A DNA stretch of 64,000 bases from NCBI GenBank assembly GCA_963702575.1, contig CAVPCU010000002.1:248001-312000 (forward strand), read 5' to 3'. The DNA is from VRUE01 sp963702575. Lineage in GTDB: Bacteria; Actinomycetota; Thermoleophilia; Solirubrobacterales; 70-9. This document shows, piece by piece, positions 49,232 through 59,228 of this stretch (positions are counted from its first letter, which is position 1; each line of letters starts with the position of its first letter). The position numbers and the translations under genes were made by a program. The notes under the pieces are model-generated. The model worked only from the letters and a program-made list of their open reading frames with translations, had not been told where the DNA came from and made no database searches.

Positions 49232-51112
49232 GGGCCCGGATCCCGCACCTCCTCCCGAGGGCGGGCTTGGCCGGGCCCGTTGAGAGCTTCCGATGGAGCC
49301 GCCGCGCCGCGCCCGCACCCGGCCGCCTCGTCTTCTTTGCCTTCGGCATGGCGCTGATCGCGACGGGACTCCTCTTCTTCAGCGCCCCCGCAAGCGCCCA
49401 CAAAGCCCGCCTTTTCAAGGAAACCTTCGGCTCCGCCGCGCAACCGACCTTCACCGCCGCCTGGGGCCTCGCCGTTGATCCCGCTGGCGGCGACCTGCTC
49501 GTCATCGACGGCAACGCCAACACTCTTTCCCGCTACAAGCCGAACGGCGAACCGGACCCCTTCTCGGGTCTGGGCACCAACGTGATCGACGGCAAGCTCG
49601 GGCCGGGGGGCAAACCCTGCGCCGAAGAACCCTCCTCCTGCGACAAAACCCCCAAAAGCACCGTCATCGAAGCCGAAGGCCCGGCCGAAGCCCAGGTGGC
49701 GATCGCCCCACCCGGCGCCGCCGCCGGTACCGCGGGCGACATCTACCTGACCGACTCCGGCAAACACCTGGTCGACGTCTTCGCCTCCAGCGGCAAATAC
49801 CTCGGCTCGCTGAACAAATACAAAGAAGGGACCGAAAAAAGCTTCGGCGAAGCCTGCGGGGTCGCCGTCGATTCCACCGGCGCGGTCTTCGTCGGCGACT
49901 TCTCCGGCAAGATCCACAAGTACCTTCCCTCGGCCAACCCGCCGGTTAACGGCGACAACAGCGCCAACTTCACCAGCGTCGCCCATCCCTGCTCGCTCGC
50001 CGCCGGCGCCGGCCCCAGCGCCGGCTCGCTGTTCGCCGTCGACTTCCTGACGGGTCCCGAAACGGACCTCGACCGTGGCAAGGTCCTCAAGCTCAGCGCG
50101 ACCAGCGGCGCCCTCCAGTACAAGTTCGGCGCGGAAGCCATCGCGGCCTCCGTCGATCCCTCCAGCGGCCACGTCTTCGCGGCTCTGCGCAGCTCGCCGC
50201 TCATCGAGTACGACGCCTCTGGCGCCACCGAAGCGACGGCGGTTCTGAGCATCGCCGCCGCCAGCGGCGTCGCCGTCGGCGGCGGCGGCGAAAAGGTCTA
50301 CCTCGCCACCGGCAACCACGTCGGCGTCTACGGCTCCCCGGTGACCCTCCCCGATGTCCTCACCGTCGCCCCCACCGCCATCGCCCCCTCCAAGGCGACC
50401 CTGCACGCCACCGTCAATCCCGACGGCCAGGCGCTCACCGAATGCGTCTTCGAATACGGCGTCGGCACCGAACCCTACGAACACAGCGTGCCCTGCGCCG
50501 AGTCCTTGGCCGAAATCGGCGCCGTCGCCGGCCCAGTCGCGGTCCACGCCGCCGTCGCCGGCCTGCCGCCCAACGCCAGCGCCACGGTCCACTTCCGTCT
50601 CGTCGCCAAGAACGCCAACGAAGTCAAAGTTCCCGGCTCCGACCTGAGTTTCCTCACCGCCCACACCGCGCTGACCGAACCGGCGACGCAGATCACCGCT
50701 ACCGGGGCGACCCTGCACGGCGAGGTCAACCCCGACGGCGGCGCCGCCACCGAATGCGTCTTCGAATACGGCGTCGGCACCGAACCCTACGAACACACCG
50801 AACCCTGTGCGGAGTCGATGGCCGAAATCGGCACCGGCGAGGCCCCGGTCGAAGTCCACGCCCCAATCGCCGGTCTGACGCCAAACGGCACCGTCTACCA
50901 CTTCCGCCTTGCCGCCGCCGACGGCGACGGCGTCGATCACGGCTCCGATCTGACCTTGACCACCCTCAGTGCCTCCAGCGCCGCGCCCCTCACCCTGAAG
51001 AAGGCCGGCAGCGGCGCGGGCGCCGTGACCAGCTCTCCGGCCGGGATCGACTGTGGCTCTGCCTGCGCCGAAGAAACGGCTGAATTCGAAGAAGGCGAAA
51101 CGGTCACCCTGA
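49096..51112 (+). repeat. 2-kb duplication, copy 1
   Basis: Matches 61984-64000 (offset 12888 bp) with only a handful of substitutions seen, at about 49200, 49567-49572, 49925, 49946, 50525 and 50928. The window ends inside copy 2, so the true length is unknown. It includes the 144-bp junction repeat at 49096-49239. Confidence 0.85.
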
Positions 51113-54100
51113 CCGAGAGCGCCGAAAGCGGCTCCGAATTCACCGGCTGGGGCGTTCTCGACTGCGAAAGCGAACCGGAACTCGGCCACAAGTGCGTGGT
51201 CACGATGAGCGCCGCCAAGACCGTCCACGCAACCTTCAGCCCGATCCCCCGCACCCTCTCGATCGCCAAAGCCGGAACCGGGACGGGCGAAGTCAAATGC
51301 AAGTTCAACGGCGGCTCGGCAGGAGCCTGCACCAGCCCCCAGCCCAACGGCACCTCAGTCGAAGTCCTCGCCACGGCAAACGCAGGCTCCACCTTCGCCG
51401 GCTACAGCGCCGGCACCGGCTCGGCATCGGCCTGCTCCACCTCGCCCTGCTCCTTCACGATCGAAGCCAACAGCACGCTCACGGCGACCTTCAACCTCAC
51501 GGTCAAACCGAAGTTCAAGCTGACCGTGACCAAGTCGGGAACCGGAACCGGCACGATCACCTCGACCCCCGCCGGCATCAACTGCGGCTCAGGCGCGGGC
51601 TGCGAAGCCGAATTCGAAGAAGGGGTCGAAGTCGAACTGAAAGAGACCCCGGCCGCGGGATCTGAATTCAAAGAATGGACCGGCGCCTGCTCGGGCTCGG
51701 GAGCCTGCGAAGTGACGATGAGCGCGGCCAAGACGGTGACGGCGATCTTTGGGACTGCGGCCGCCCACACCTTCACGATCAACATCGAAGGCACGGGCTC
51801 GGGCACCGTCGAAGGCGCCGGCGCCCCAACCACCATCGAACCGGAAATCGACTCGTTCCTGTGCTCGGGCCCGCCGCCCAGCGGCCAATGCCAGAGCCAG
51901 ACCTACCCCGGAGGCTACTTCGCCTTCCTTGAAGCCTTCCCAGGCGAAGGCTCCGAATTCACCGGCTGGACCTGGAGCGGCGGATCTCCCGAAGAAAACT
52001 GCAAAGAAGCCGATCCCGAATTCGGCGAATGCGAACTTACGGTTCCCAACGCATCCGCCACCCTGACCGCCCACTTCGCCTCGACCGGACCGGTCGAATT
52101 CCCGCTGACGCTCAAAAAGAGCGGCACCGGCACCGGCACCGTGACCAGCTCCCCGGCGGGGATCAACTGCGGTCCGGCCTGCGCTGAAGAAACGGCGCAA
52201 TTCGCCGAAGGGACCAAAGTCACTCTCTCCAAATCGGCCGCCGCCGGATCTGAATTCAAAGAATGGACCGGCGCCTGCTCGGGCTCGGGAGCCTGCGAAG
52301 TGACGATGAGCGCGGCCAAGACGGTGACGGCGATCTTTGGGACTGCGGCCGCCCACACCTTCACGATCAACATCGAAGGCACGGGCTCGGGCACCGTCGA
52401 AGGCGCCGGCGCCCCAACCACCATCGAACCGGAAATCGACTCGTTCCTGTGCTCGGGCCCGCCGCCCAGCGGCCAATGCCAGAGCCAGACCTACCCCGGA
52501 GGCTACTTCGCCTTCCTTGAAGCCTTCCCAGGCGAAGGCTCCGAATTCACCGGCTGGACCTGGAGCGGCGGATCTCCCGAAGAAAACTGCAAAGAAGCCG
52601 ATCCCGAATTCGGCGAATGCGAACTTACGGTTCCCAACGCATCCGCCACCCTGACCGCCCACTTCGCCTCGACCGGACCGGTCGAATTCCCGCTGACGCT
52701 CAAAAAGAGCGGCACCGGCACCGGCACCGTGACCAGCTCCCCGGCGGGGATCAACTGCGGTCCGGCCTGCGCTGAAGAAACGGCGCAATTCGCCGAAGGG
52801 ACCAAAGTCACTCTCTCCAAATCGGCCGCCGCCGGCTCTGAATTCAAAGAATGGACCGGTGCCTGCACGGGGTCTGGGGCCTGCGAAGTGACGATGAGCG
52901 CGGCCAAGATGGTCGGCGCGGTGTTCGCCTCGATCGCCAGTGAAAGAACGCTGACGATCACCAAAGCCGGATCGGGCGCCGGCACCGTGCAGTGCAAAGT
53001 CAACGGCGGCTCCGCCGAAGCCTGCGCCGCCTCCTACCCCAACGGCACCGCCCTACAGCTGGTGGCGAGCGCCAACGCGGGCTCCCAATTCACCACCTAC
53101 AGCGCCGGCACCGGCTCTGCCGCGAGCTGCTCGTCGACCCCCTGCTCCTTCACGATCGAAGCCAACAGCTCGGTGACGGCGACCTTCAACCTGATCGCCC
53201 GCAGCCTGACGATCACCAAAGCCGGATCGGGCGCCGGCACCGTGCAGTGCAAAGTCAACGGCGGCTCCGCCGAAGCCTGCGCCGCCTCCTACCCCAACGG
53301 CACCGCCCTGCAGCTGGTGGCCACGGCAAACGCCGGCTCCCAATTCACCACCTACAGCGCCGGCACCGGCTCTGCCGCGAGCTGCTCGTCGACCCCCTGC
53401 TCCTTCACGATCGAAGCCAACAGCTCGGTGACGGCGACCTTCAACCTGATCGCCCGCAGCCTGACCATCACCAAAGCCGGCACCGGCACCGGCACGGTGC
53501 AGTGCAAAGTCAACGGCGGCTCCGCCGAAGCCTGCGCCGCCTCCTACCCCAACGGCACCGCCCTGCAGCTGGTGGCCACGGCAAACGCCGGCTCCCAATT
53601 CACCACCTACAGCGCCGGCACCGGCTCTGCCGCGAGCTGCTCGACCTCTCCCTGCTCCTTCACGATCGAAGCCAACAGCTCGGTGACGGCGACCTTCAAC
53701 CTGCCGGGCTCCCACACGCTGGCGATCGCCAAAGCCGGCACCGGCACCGGCACGGTGCGCTGCGAAGTAAACGGCGGTGCGGCGGAACCCTGCTCGGTGA
53801 GCTACCCGAGCGCTACGAGCGTAAAGCTCAAGGCAACCGCCAACTCCGGCTCGGAGTTCACCGGCTACTCGGGCGATTGCAGCGGCGGCGCCTGCGAAGT
53901 GACGATGAGCGCCGACAAGGCGATCACCGCCAGCTTCGACTCGCTTCCCCGCAGCCTGACCATCGCCAAAGCCGGCACCGGCACCGGCACGGTGCAGTGC
54001 AAAGTCAACGGCGGCTCACCGGAAGCCTGCGCCGCCTCCTACCCCAACGGCACCGCCCTGCAGCTGGTGGCCACGGCAAACGCCGGCTCCCAATTCGCCG

Positions 54101-54603
54101 GCTACTCCGGGGCCTGCTCGGGCGCCGCCTGCACCCTGGCGATGAACGCCGACAAGTCGGTGACGGCGACCTTCTCGGCGATCCCCAGAGCCCTCACGAT
54201 CCTCAAAGCCGGCAGCGGCTCGGGAACGGTCAGCTGCGACGGCGCCGCCTGCGCCCCCAGCTACCCCGACGGGACGACGGTGACGCTGAGCGCATCACCC
54301 AATACGGGCTCGAGCTTTGCCGGCTGGTCTGGCGGGGGCTGCTCAGGCAGTGGCCCTTGCGCGATCACGCTGAAAGCAGACACCGCTCTTACGGCGAGCT
54401 TTGACTCCAACCCCGCCCCGCCAAAAGGCCCGGGCTCGGCTCCCCCACCTCCACCCGCGCCGGCCCCTGCGCCGAAGCCGCTCAAGTGCGGGAAGGGCTT
54501 CAAGAAGAAGGAGGTCCGCGGCAAGGCCAGGTGCGTGAGGGTCAAAAGGCACGGGCATAGGAAGCACAGACGACAGCACGACAAGGGAGGGGTCAACCGA
54601 TGA
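49228..54603 (+). CDS. giant secreted NHL / FN3 / InlB-repeat protein (operon gene 7)
   Basis: 1791 residues from GTG 49228-49230 (GTGA overlap; GTG 49213 possible). A long signal region about 1-58 ends near P-A-S-A-H-K-A. An NHL-like propeller follows (about 60-360), then two FN3-like units containing C-V-F-E-Y-G-V-G-T-E-P-Y-E (about 390-575), and about thirteen InlB B-repeat-like modules (about 588-1725) starting L-T-L-K-K-A-G, F-T-I-N-I-E-G or L-T-I-T-K-A-G, each with Cys pairs. A Pro-rich linker and a basic tail with C-x14-C (C-G-K-G ... K-A-R-C) close the protein. Internal tandem repeats of 588 bp and 255 bp show recent expansion. It breaks the two-gene alternation of the preceding operon genes. 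Confidence 0.75.
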   Translation: MRARIPHLLPRAGLAGPVESFRWSRRAAPAPGRLVFFAFGMALIATGLLFFSAPASAHKARLFKETFGSAAQPTFTAAWGLAVDPAGGDLLVIDGNANTLSRYKPNGEPDPFSGLGTNVIDGKLGPGGKPCAEEPSSCDKTPKSTVIEAEGPAEAQVAIAPPGAAAGTAGDIYLTDSGKHLVDVFASSGKYLGSLNKYKEGTEKSFGEACGVAVDSTGAVFVGDFSGKIHKYLPSANPPVNGDNSANFTSVAHPCSLAAGAGPSAGSLFAVDFLTGPETDLDRGKVLKLSATSGALQYKFGAEAIAASVDPSSGHVFAALRSSPLIEYDASGATEATAVLSIAAASGVAVGGGGEKVYLATGNHVGVYGSPVTLPDVLTVAPTAIAPSKATLHATVNPDGQALTECVFEYGVGTEPYEHSVPCAESLAEIGAVAGPVAVHAAVAGLPPNASATVHFRLVAKNANEVKVPGSDLSFLTAHTALTEPATQITATGATLHGEVNPDGGAATECVFEYGVGTEPYEHTEPCAESMAEIGTGEAPVEVHAPIAGLTPNGTVYHFRLAAADGDGVDHGSDLTLTTLSASSAAPLTLKKAGSGAGAVTSSPAGIDCGSACAEETAEFEEGETVTLTESAESGSEFTGWGVLDCESEPELGHKCVVTMSAAKTVHATFSPIPRTLSIAKAGTGTGEVKCKFNGGSAGACTSPQPNGTSVEVLATANAGSTFAGYSAGTGSASACSTSPCSFTIEANSTLTATFNLTVKPKFKLTVTKSGTGTGTITSTPAGINCGSGAGCEAEFEEGVEVELKETPAAGSEFKEWTGACSGSGACEVTMSAAKTVTAIFGTAAAHTFTINIEGTGSGTVEGAGAPTTIEPEIDSFLCSGPPPSGQCQSQTYPGGYFAFLEAFPGEGSEFTGWTWSGGSPEENCKEADPEFGECELTVPNASATLTAHFASTGPVEFPLTLKKSGTGTGTVTSSPAGINCGPACAEETAQFAEGTKVTLSKSAAAGSEFKEWTGACSGSGACEVTMSAAKTVTAIFGTAAAHTFTINIEGTGSGTVEGAGAPTTIEPEIDSFLCSGPPPSGQCQSQTYPGGYFAFLEAFPGEGSEFTGWTWSGGSPEENCKEADPEFGECELTVPNASATLTAHFASTGPVEFPLTLKKSGTGTGTVTSSPAGINCGPACAEETAQFAEGTKVTLSKSAAAGSEFKEWTGACTGSGACEVTMSAAKMVGAVFASIASERTLTITKAGSGAGTVQCKVNGGSAEACAASYPNGTALQLVASANAGSQFTTYSAGTGSAASCSSTPCSFTIEANSSVTATFNLIARSLTITKAGSGAGTVQCKVNGGSAEACAASYPNGTALQLVATANAGSQFTTYSAGTGSAASCSSTPCSFTIEANSSVTATFNLIARSLTITKAGTGTGTVQCKVNGGSAEACAASYPNGTALQLVATANAGSQFTTYSAGTGSAASCSTSPCSFTIEANSSVTATFNLPGSHTLAIAKAGTGTGTVRCEVNGGAAEPCSVSYPSATSVKLKATANSGSEFTGYSGDCSGGACEVTMSADKAITASFDSLPRSLTIAKAGTGTGTVQCKVNGGSPEACAASYPNGTALQLVATANAGSQFAGYSGACSGAACTLAMNADKSVTATFSAIPRALTILKAGSGSGTVSCDGAACAPSYPDGTTVTLSASPNTGSSFAGWSGGGCSGSGPCAITLKADTALTASFDSNPAPPKGPGSAPPPPPAPAPAPKPLKCGKGFKKKEVRGKARCVRVKRHGHRKHRRQHDKGGVNR
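51658..52833 (+). repeat. tandem 588-bp repeat, two copies
   Basis: 51658-52245 and 52246-52833 look identical base for base and equal 196 codons, carrying one F-T-I-N-I-E-G and one L-T-L-K-K-S-G module plus the preceding linker. The frame is kept. The lack of visible mismatches suggests a very recent duplication or an assembly effect. Confidence 0.85.
52951..53715 (+). repeat. tandem 255-bp repeat, three copies
   Basis: Copies begin at 52951, 53206 and 53461, each 85 codons (L-T-I-T-K-A-G ... V-T-A-T-F-N-L), with a few mismatches. A more diverged unit follows from 53719 and another from 53956. Confidence 0.8.
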
Positions 54604-57600
54604 GCACGGCAAGCGCAAAGAGGTCAGGCGAGGGACGCAGCACCTCGAAGAAGGCCCGCGCGGCGCTGCTCGGGCTTGCCGCCATGGCCCTCCTCGTTCT
54701 CCTGTCGCCCAGCGCAGCGAGCGCCTCCGAAATCCTCGCATTCAAGGAAACCTTCGGCTCCGCAGCCCAGCCGACCTTCAGCGCGCAGAGCATCTGGGCG
54801 CTGGCGGTCGATCAGAGCAACGGCGACGTGCTGATCATGGACGGCAGCAAAGAAACGCTCTCCCGCTTCAAGCCAAACGGCGAACCCGATCCGTTCTCCG
54901 CGCTCGGCACCAACATGATCGACGGCAAGAAAGGCCCGGGAGGCAAAGCGTGTGCGGAAGAACCCTCCTCGTGCGACAAAACCCCGCAGAACACGGTCGG
55001 CAGTGCCGAAAGCGCTGACGAAATGCAGGTGGCGGTCGCCCCCCCCGGCGCCGCCGGCGGTACCGCGGGCGACATCTACGTGACCGATCCCAACCATGGC
55101 AAGATCCAGATCTTCGCTTCTGACGGGCACTTCCTCGGCCAGCTGAGCAAAGCCGGGACTGTCGGCTTCGGTGAAACCTGCGGCGTCGCGGTCGATTCCG
55201 CCGGCACCGTCTACGTCGGCGAATTCGGCGGCACGGTCCACAAGTTCGTCCCCTCGGCCAACCCGCCGCTCAACACCAACAACACCGCCAATTTCTCCAC
55301 CGTGCCCCATCCCTGTGTGCTCTCCGCCGGGTCTGGACCGAGCGCCGGTTCCCTCTTCGTTGTCGAGTACATAAACGGCTCTCTCAGCGACCCGGACAAA
55401 GGCAAGGTCTTTAAGCTAAGCGCGGAAACCGGCGCCCTCGCATACAAATTCGGCACCGGAGTCTCGAAGGTCTCCGTCGAGCCCACCTCCGGCCACATTC
55501 TCGTCGTCGGCTCGGAATTCAGGGAGTACGATGCCTCCGGCGCCGAAGCGACCGTGGTCCACAGCCTTGGAGCCGGGCACAACGGCGTCGCCGCCGATGG
55601 CGCAAGCGGAGATATCTACCTCAGCCTGACGCATTTCCCCATCGCCGACGACGTCGGCGTCTATGCCCCGGCGATCGCTCCCGACGCGGAAACCGACCCC
55701 GCCGGCGGGGTCGGCACGACCGCCGCCACGCTGAACGGCGCAGTAAACCCCGATGGGGTGGAAGTGACCGAATGCAAGTTCGAATACGGCACCAGCACCT
55801 CCTACGGCTCAACTGCACCCTGCTCGGGACCTATTCCGACCGACAAAAGCAACCACCCGGTGAGTGCGGCGATCGGCAGCCTCAGCCCGGCGACGACCTA
55901 CCACTTCCGCGTCGTCGCCACCAACGCGGACGGCCGGACCGGCAAAGGCGAAGATCTGACCTTCACCACCAAAAGCACGCTGCTGAGCGCGACGACCACC
56001 CCCGCCACCGCGATCGGCGGAGCCAAGGCGACCCTGAACGGCGTCGTCGCCCCCGCCGGGGACACGGTCACCGAATGCGTCTTCGAATACGGCCCGACCA
56101 CCGCCTATGGCCAAAGCGCCCCCTGCGTGGGAGCGACCCCCGCCGATGAAGCAGAACACCCGGTGAGCGCCAACCTCACCCACCTCACCCCCCAGGGCGC
56201 CACCTACCATTTCCGCATCCGCGTCACCGGCGCGGGCACGGGAGTCGTCAAAGGCGCCGATCGGAGCTTCACCACGAAAGACACGGTGATCACCGGCGCG
56301 GCGAGCGCAATCGGCGTCGGCGGCGCCACCCTCGGCGGAAGCGTCAATCCAGAAGGAATCGAATACGAAGAATGCCGCTTCGAATACACGACGCAGGCCA
56401 GTTTCGAAGCAGAAGGCTTCGGCGGCGCGGAGGCGGCCGCCTGCGCGGAGTCGATAGCGGAAATCGGCAGCGGCGAAAGTCCCGTCTCGGTCCACGCCTC
56501 GGTCACCGGGCTTCAGCGCGGAAGCGACTACCGCTACCGCCTCACCGCGAGGAACGTCGACGGCACCGCTCGCGGTAAAGACCAGGGACTCGAGACCTTC
56601 GGCCCGCCGCTGATCGAAGCCGAGTGGGCAGCGAGCGTCGTTCTAGGCGAAGCGAGCCTCGTGGCGCAGATCGACCCCGAAGGCTTTCCCGCCACCTACC
56701 ACATCGAGTACGGCACCACCACCGCTTACGGCCACGCCACCACCGAGGCCCCCGCCGGCTCCGGCAAAGCCGGGCATGCGCTGACCAGCTTCCTCGAAGG
56801 CCTCGCCCCGGAAACCACCTATCACTGGCGCGCGGTGGCCATCAGCCACTGCAATCCGGCCGAAGCGGCCGAAGTCTGCATCGCCGAAGGGCCCGACCGC
56901 ACCTTCACCACCTACGGCGCTTCGAGCCCCGACACCGAATGCCCCAACCAGGCGCTGCGAATAGGCCCGTCGGCCAACCTGCCCGACTGCCGCGCCTATG
57001 AGATGGTCACGCCGGTCGACAAAAACGGCGGCGACGGCTGGTGGGAAGGCCTCAGCCAGAGCTCGATCGACGGCGACGGGCTCACCTACACCTCCAAAAC
57101 CCCCTTCGGCGGCGCGCTGAGCAACCCGGGCACCGTTCAGTACATCGCCGGCCGCGGCGCGGCCGGCTGGTCGACGCGAGCGATCACCCCGCCGTACCAG
57201 GCCGGGGACCTCAACTTATCTGCAGCCGCACCATACGAAGCCTTCTCAGCCGACCTCTCGAGCGCTTGGCTGCGCAACGAAAACGAAGTTCCGCTTGCCC
57301 CCGACGCGCCGCCAGGCGGCTACCTGAACCTCTACCGGCGCGACAACGCCAGCGAAAGCTATGAAGCGCTTATCACCACCGCGCCGCTGCCCGGGTCGTT
57401 TGCGGGCTCCTCGGGCGGTACGTTCGTGGGCGCTTCCGCAGACGGCCTGCAAAGCGTCTTCGTGAGCGGCGAAGGACTCCGGCTGACCCCCGACACGCCC
57501 CTCCCCCGCCCCGAAAGTTCGATCTACGATTTCTCGGCTGGGGAGCTGCACCTGGTCAGCGTACTGCCGGACGGGGCCGGGTATCGCGGGCGATCAGGAG

Positions 57601-59228
57601 CGACGACGACGACTATCGGGGGGAGTCACTTTCCCCGGAGGGGAATAGTTGCCGCGCACAACGTTGTCTCCGACGACGGCTCACGGATCTTCTGGACCGC
57701 CGTCACAACAAAACTGGTAGGCACGGTCTACGTCCGCGAGAACCCGACCGAAGAAGAAAGCGCTCACCTTCACGGCGTCGCCAGCGGCAGCGGCGACCTC
57801 AAAGCCGGCTTCACGGAAGTCACCAACCTCGCCACCGAAGCAGGCGCCTTCCAGGTCGGCCAGGACATCTCCGGCAACGGTATCCCGGCCGGTGCGACGA
57901 TCGCCGCCGTCGCTCCCGGCAGCCTGACTCTCTCGGTCGCCGCCACCGAAGATGAGGAAGGGGCCGATCTCTCGGCCACGAGCAAATGCACCGAACCGGC
58001 CAAGGCCTGCACCCTGCAGCTCACCGCCGGGGACAAATCGCGGTTCCTGACCGCGAGCCCCGACGGCTCCAAAGCGCTGATCGAGACCGGCGAAGACCTC
58101 TCGGTGGTCGATGTCGACACGCAGGCGACGACGCCGGTTGCGGGCGAGATGCCGCAGCATTTCCTTGAAGCAGGGGACAGACTCGTCGGCGACGGCGTGC
58201 TCGGCGCCGGCGAAGACCTCTCCCGCATCTACTTCATCTCCAGGGAAGACCTCGCCGCCGGCGCCACGGCGGGGCAGCGAAACCTCTATCTCGATCAGGA
58301 AGGGTCGAAGACCTTCATCGCGACGCTCTCGGCCTTCGACGCCGGAGAAGCTAGTGAATTTTTCTACCCGAACCCTGTCTCCAGCGCGCCGCGCTACCAC
58401 GACAGCCGGGTGAGCGCTGACGGGCGCCAGGTCGTCTTCACCTCGAACCGCAGCCTGACCGGGTATGACAACACAGACGCGATAACGGGCGAAGCCGACC
58501 TCGAGGTCTTCCGCTACGACGCCGACAGCGGGCAGCTGAGCTGTGTCTCCTGCAACCCGAGCGGGGCGCGGCCGGTTGGCGATGCGCTGCGGGTGCCATA
58601 CACGCCGACGGAACAACACCTTTTTGAAAGCCAATTCGAACCCGTGGAATTCCACGCCGCCGCCTCGCTGCCGACCGAAGAAACCGGCATATACAGCGAG
58701 AACGCCCTATCCAAAGACGGCAACCGCGTCTTCTTCGAGAGCTTCGACGCGCTCGTTCCCGAAGACACCAACGGCGCCCAGGACGTCTATCAGTGGGAGG
58801 CGCAGGGCTCGGGCGACTGCCACAAGGCGGGTGGCTGCGTCAGCCTGATCTCCACCGGGACGAGCCCGGCGAATTCGCAATTCGTCGACGCCCCGCCGGG
58901 CGGCGGGGACGTCTTCTTTCGCACCTCCTCCAGCATCGACCCGCGCGACCCGGGATCGGTCGATATCTATGACGCGCGGGTAGATGGCGGCTTCGCAGTG
59001 CCGGCGAGCCCGCCGCCATGCGAAGGCGATACCTGTCAGAGCCCCCCTTCGGTGCCCGAGGACGCTACTCCGGCGAGCGCCGGCTTCAGGGGCCCCGGCA
59101 ACCCGGCCCTCTCGCCGCGAAAGCCGCGGCGAAGCTGCAGGGCGCACAAGGCGGCCAAGGGCAAGGGTCACGCGAGGAAAAAGCAAGCCAAACGCTGTAA
59201 GCGCGCCCAGCGGAGGGCGGGGCGATGA
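54600..59228 (+). CDS. giant secreted mosaic propeller / FN3 / TolB-like protein (operon gene 8)
   Basis: 1542 residues from ATG 54600-54602 (ATGA overlap, GGGAGGGG upstream). Signal peptide about 1-42. The NHL half (about 43-355) is a diverged relative of gene 7 (F-K-E-T-F-G-S-A-A-Q-P-T-F in both). About four FN3-like units follow with C-x-F-E-Y-G motifs, and then, unlike gene 7, the C-terminal half typical of genes 1, 3 and 5: Y-E-M-V-T-P near 799, G-I-P-A-G-A-T-I near 1094, a TolB-like propeller and a linker with C-E-G-D-T-C-Q near 1474. The Ig-like pair is missing. The Arg/Lys tail has two Cys 19 residues apart. It is a natural chimera of the two protein types. Confidence 0.72.
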   Translation: MSTASAKRSGEGRSTSKKARAALLGLAAMALLVLLSPSAASASEILAFKETFGSAAQPTFSAQSIWALAVDQSNGDVLIMDGSKETLSRFKPNGEPDPFSALGTNMIDGKKGPGGKACAEEPSSCDKTPQNTVGSAESADEMQVAVAPPGAAGGTAGDIYVTDPNHGKIQIFASDGHFLGQLSKAGTVGFGETCGVAVDSAGTVYVGEFGGTVHKFVPSANPPLNTNNTANFSTVPHPCVLSAGSGPSAGSLFVVEYINGSLSDPDKGKVFKLSAETGALAYKFGTGVSKVSVEPTSGHILVVGSEFREYDASGAEATVVHSLGAGHNGVAADGASGDIYLSLTHFPIADDVGVYAPAIAPDAETDPAGGVGTTAATLNGAVNPDGVEVTECKFEYGTSTSYGSTAPCSGPIPTDKSNHPVSAAIGSLSPATTYHFRVVATNADGRTGKGEDLTFTTKSTLLSATTTPATAIGGAKATLNGVVAPAGDTVTECVFEYGPTTAYGQSAPCVGATPADEAEHPVSANLTHLTPQGATYHFRIRVTGAGTGVVKGADRSFTTKDTVITGAASAIGVGGATLGGSVNPEGIEYEECRFEYTTQASFEAEGFGGAEAAACAESIAEIGSGESPVSVHASVTGLQRGSDYRYRLTARNVDGTARGKDQGLETFGPPLIEAEWAASVVLGEASLVAQIDPEGFPATYHIEYGTTTAYGHATTEAPAGSGKAGHALTSFLEGLAPETTYHWRAVAISHCNPAEAAEVCIAEGPDRTFTTYGASSPDTECPNQALRIGPSANLPDCRAYEMVTPVDKNGGDGWWEGLSQSSIDGDGLTYTSKTPFGGALSNPGTVQYIAGRGAAGWSTRAITPPYQAGDLNLSAAAPYEAFSADLSSAWLRNENEVPLAPDAPPGGYLNLYRRDNASESYEALITTAPLPGSFAGSSGGTFVGASADGLQSVFVSGEGLRLTPDTPLPRPESSIYDFSAGELHLVSVLPDGAGYRGRSGATTTTIGGSHFPRRGIVAAHNVVSDDGSRIFWTAVTTKLVGTVYVRENPTEEESAHLHGVASGSGDLKAGFTEVTNLATEAGAFQVGQDISGNGIPAGATIAAVAPGSLTLSVAATEDEEGADLSATSKCTEPAKACTLQLTAGDKSRFLTASPDGSKALIETGEDLSVVDVDTQATTPVAGEMPQHFLEAGDRLVGDGVLGAGEDLSRIYFISREDLAAGATAGQRNLYLDQEGSKTFIATLSAFDAGEASEFFYPNPVSSAPRYHDSRVSADGRQVVFTSNRSLTGYDNTDAITGEADLEVFRYDADSGQLSCVSCNPSGARPVGDALRVPYTPTEQHLFESQFEPVEFHAAASLPTEETGIYSENALSKDGNRVFFESFDALVPEDTNGAQDVYQWEAQGSGDCHKAGGCVSLISTGTSPANSQFVDAPPGGGDVFFRTSSSIDPRDPGSVDIYDARVDGGFAVPASPPPCEGDTCQSPPSVPEDATPASAGFRGPGNPALSPRKPRRSCRAHKAAKGKGHARKKQAKRCKRAQRRAGR

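Noticed and set aside
51658..53715. CRISPR-like array
   Set aside because: The repeats are long (255 and 588 bp), contiguous and in frame within one protein. No short repeats with unique spacers and no cas genes were found in the window.
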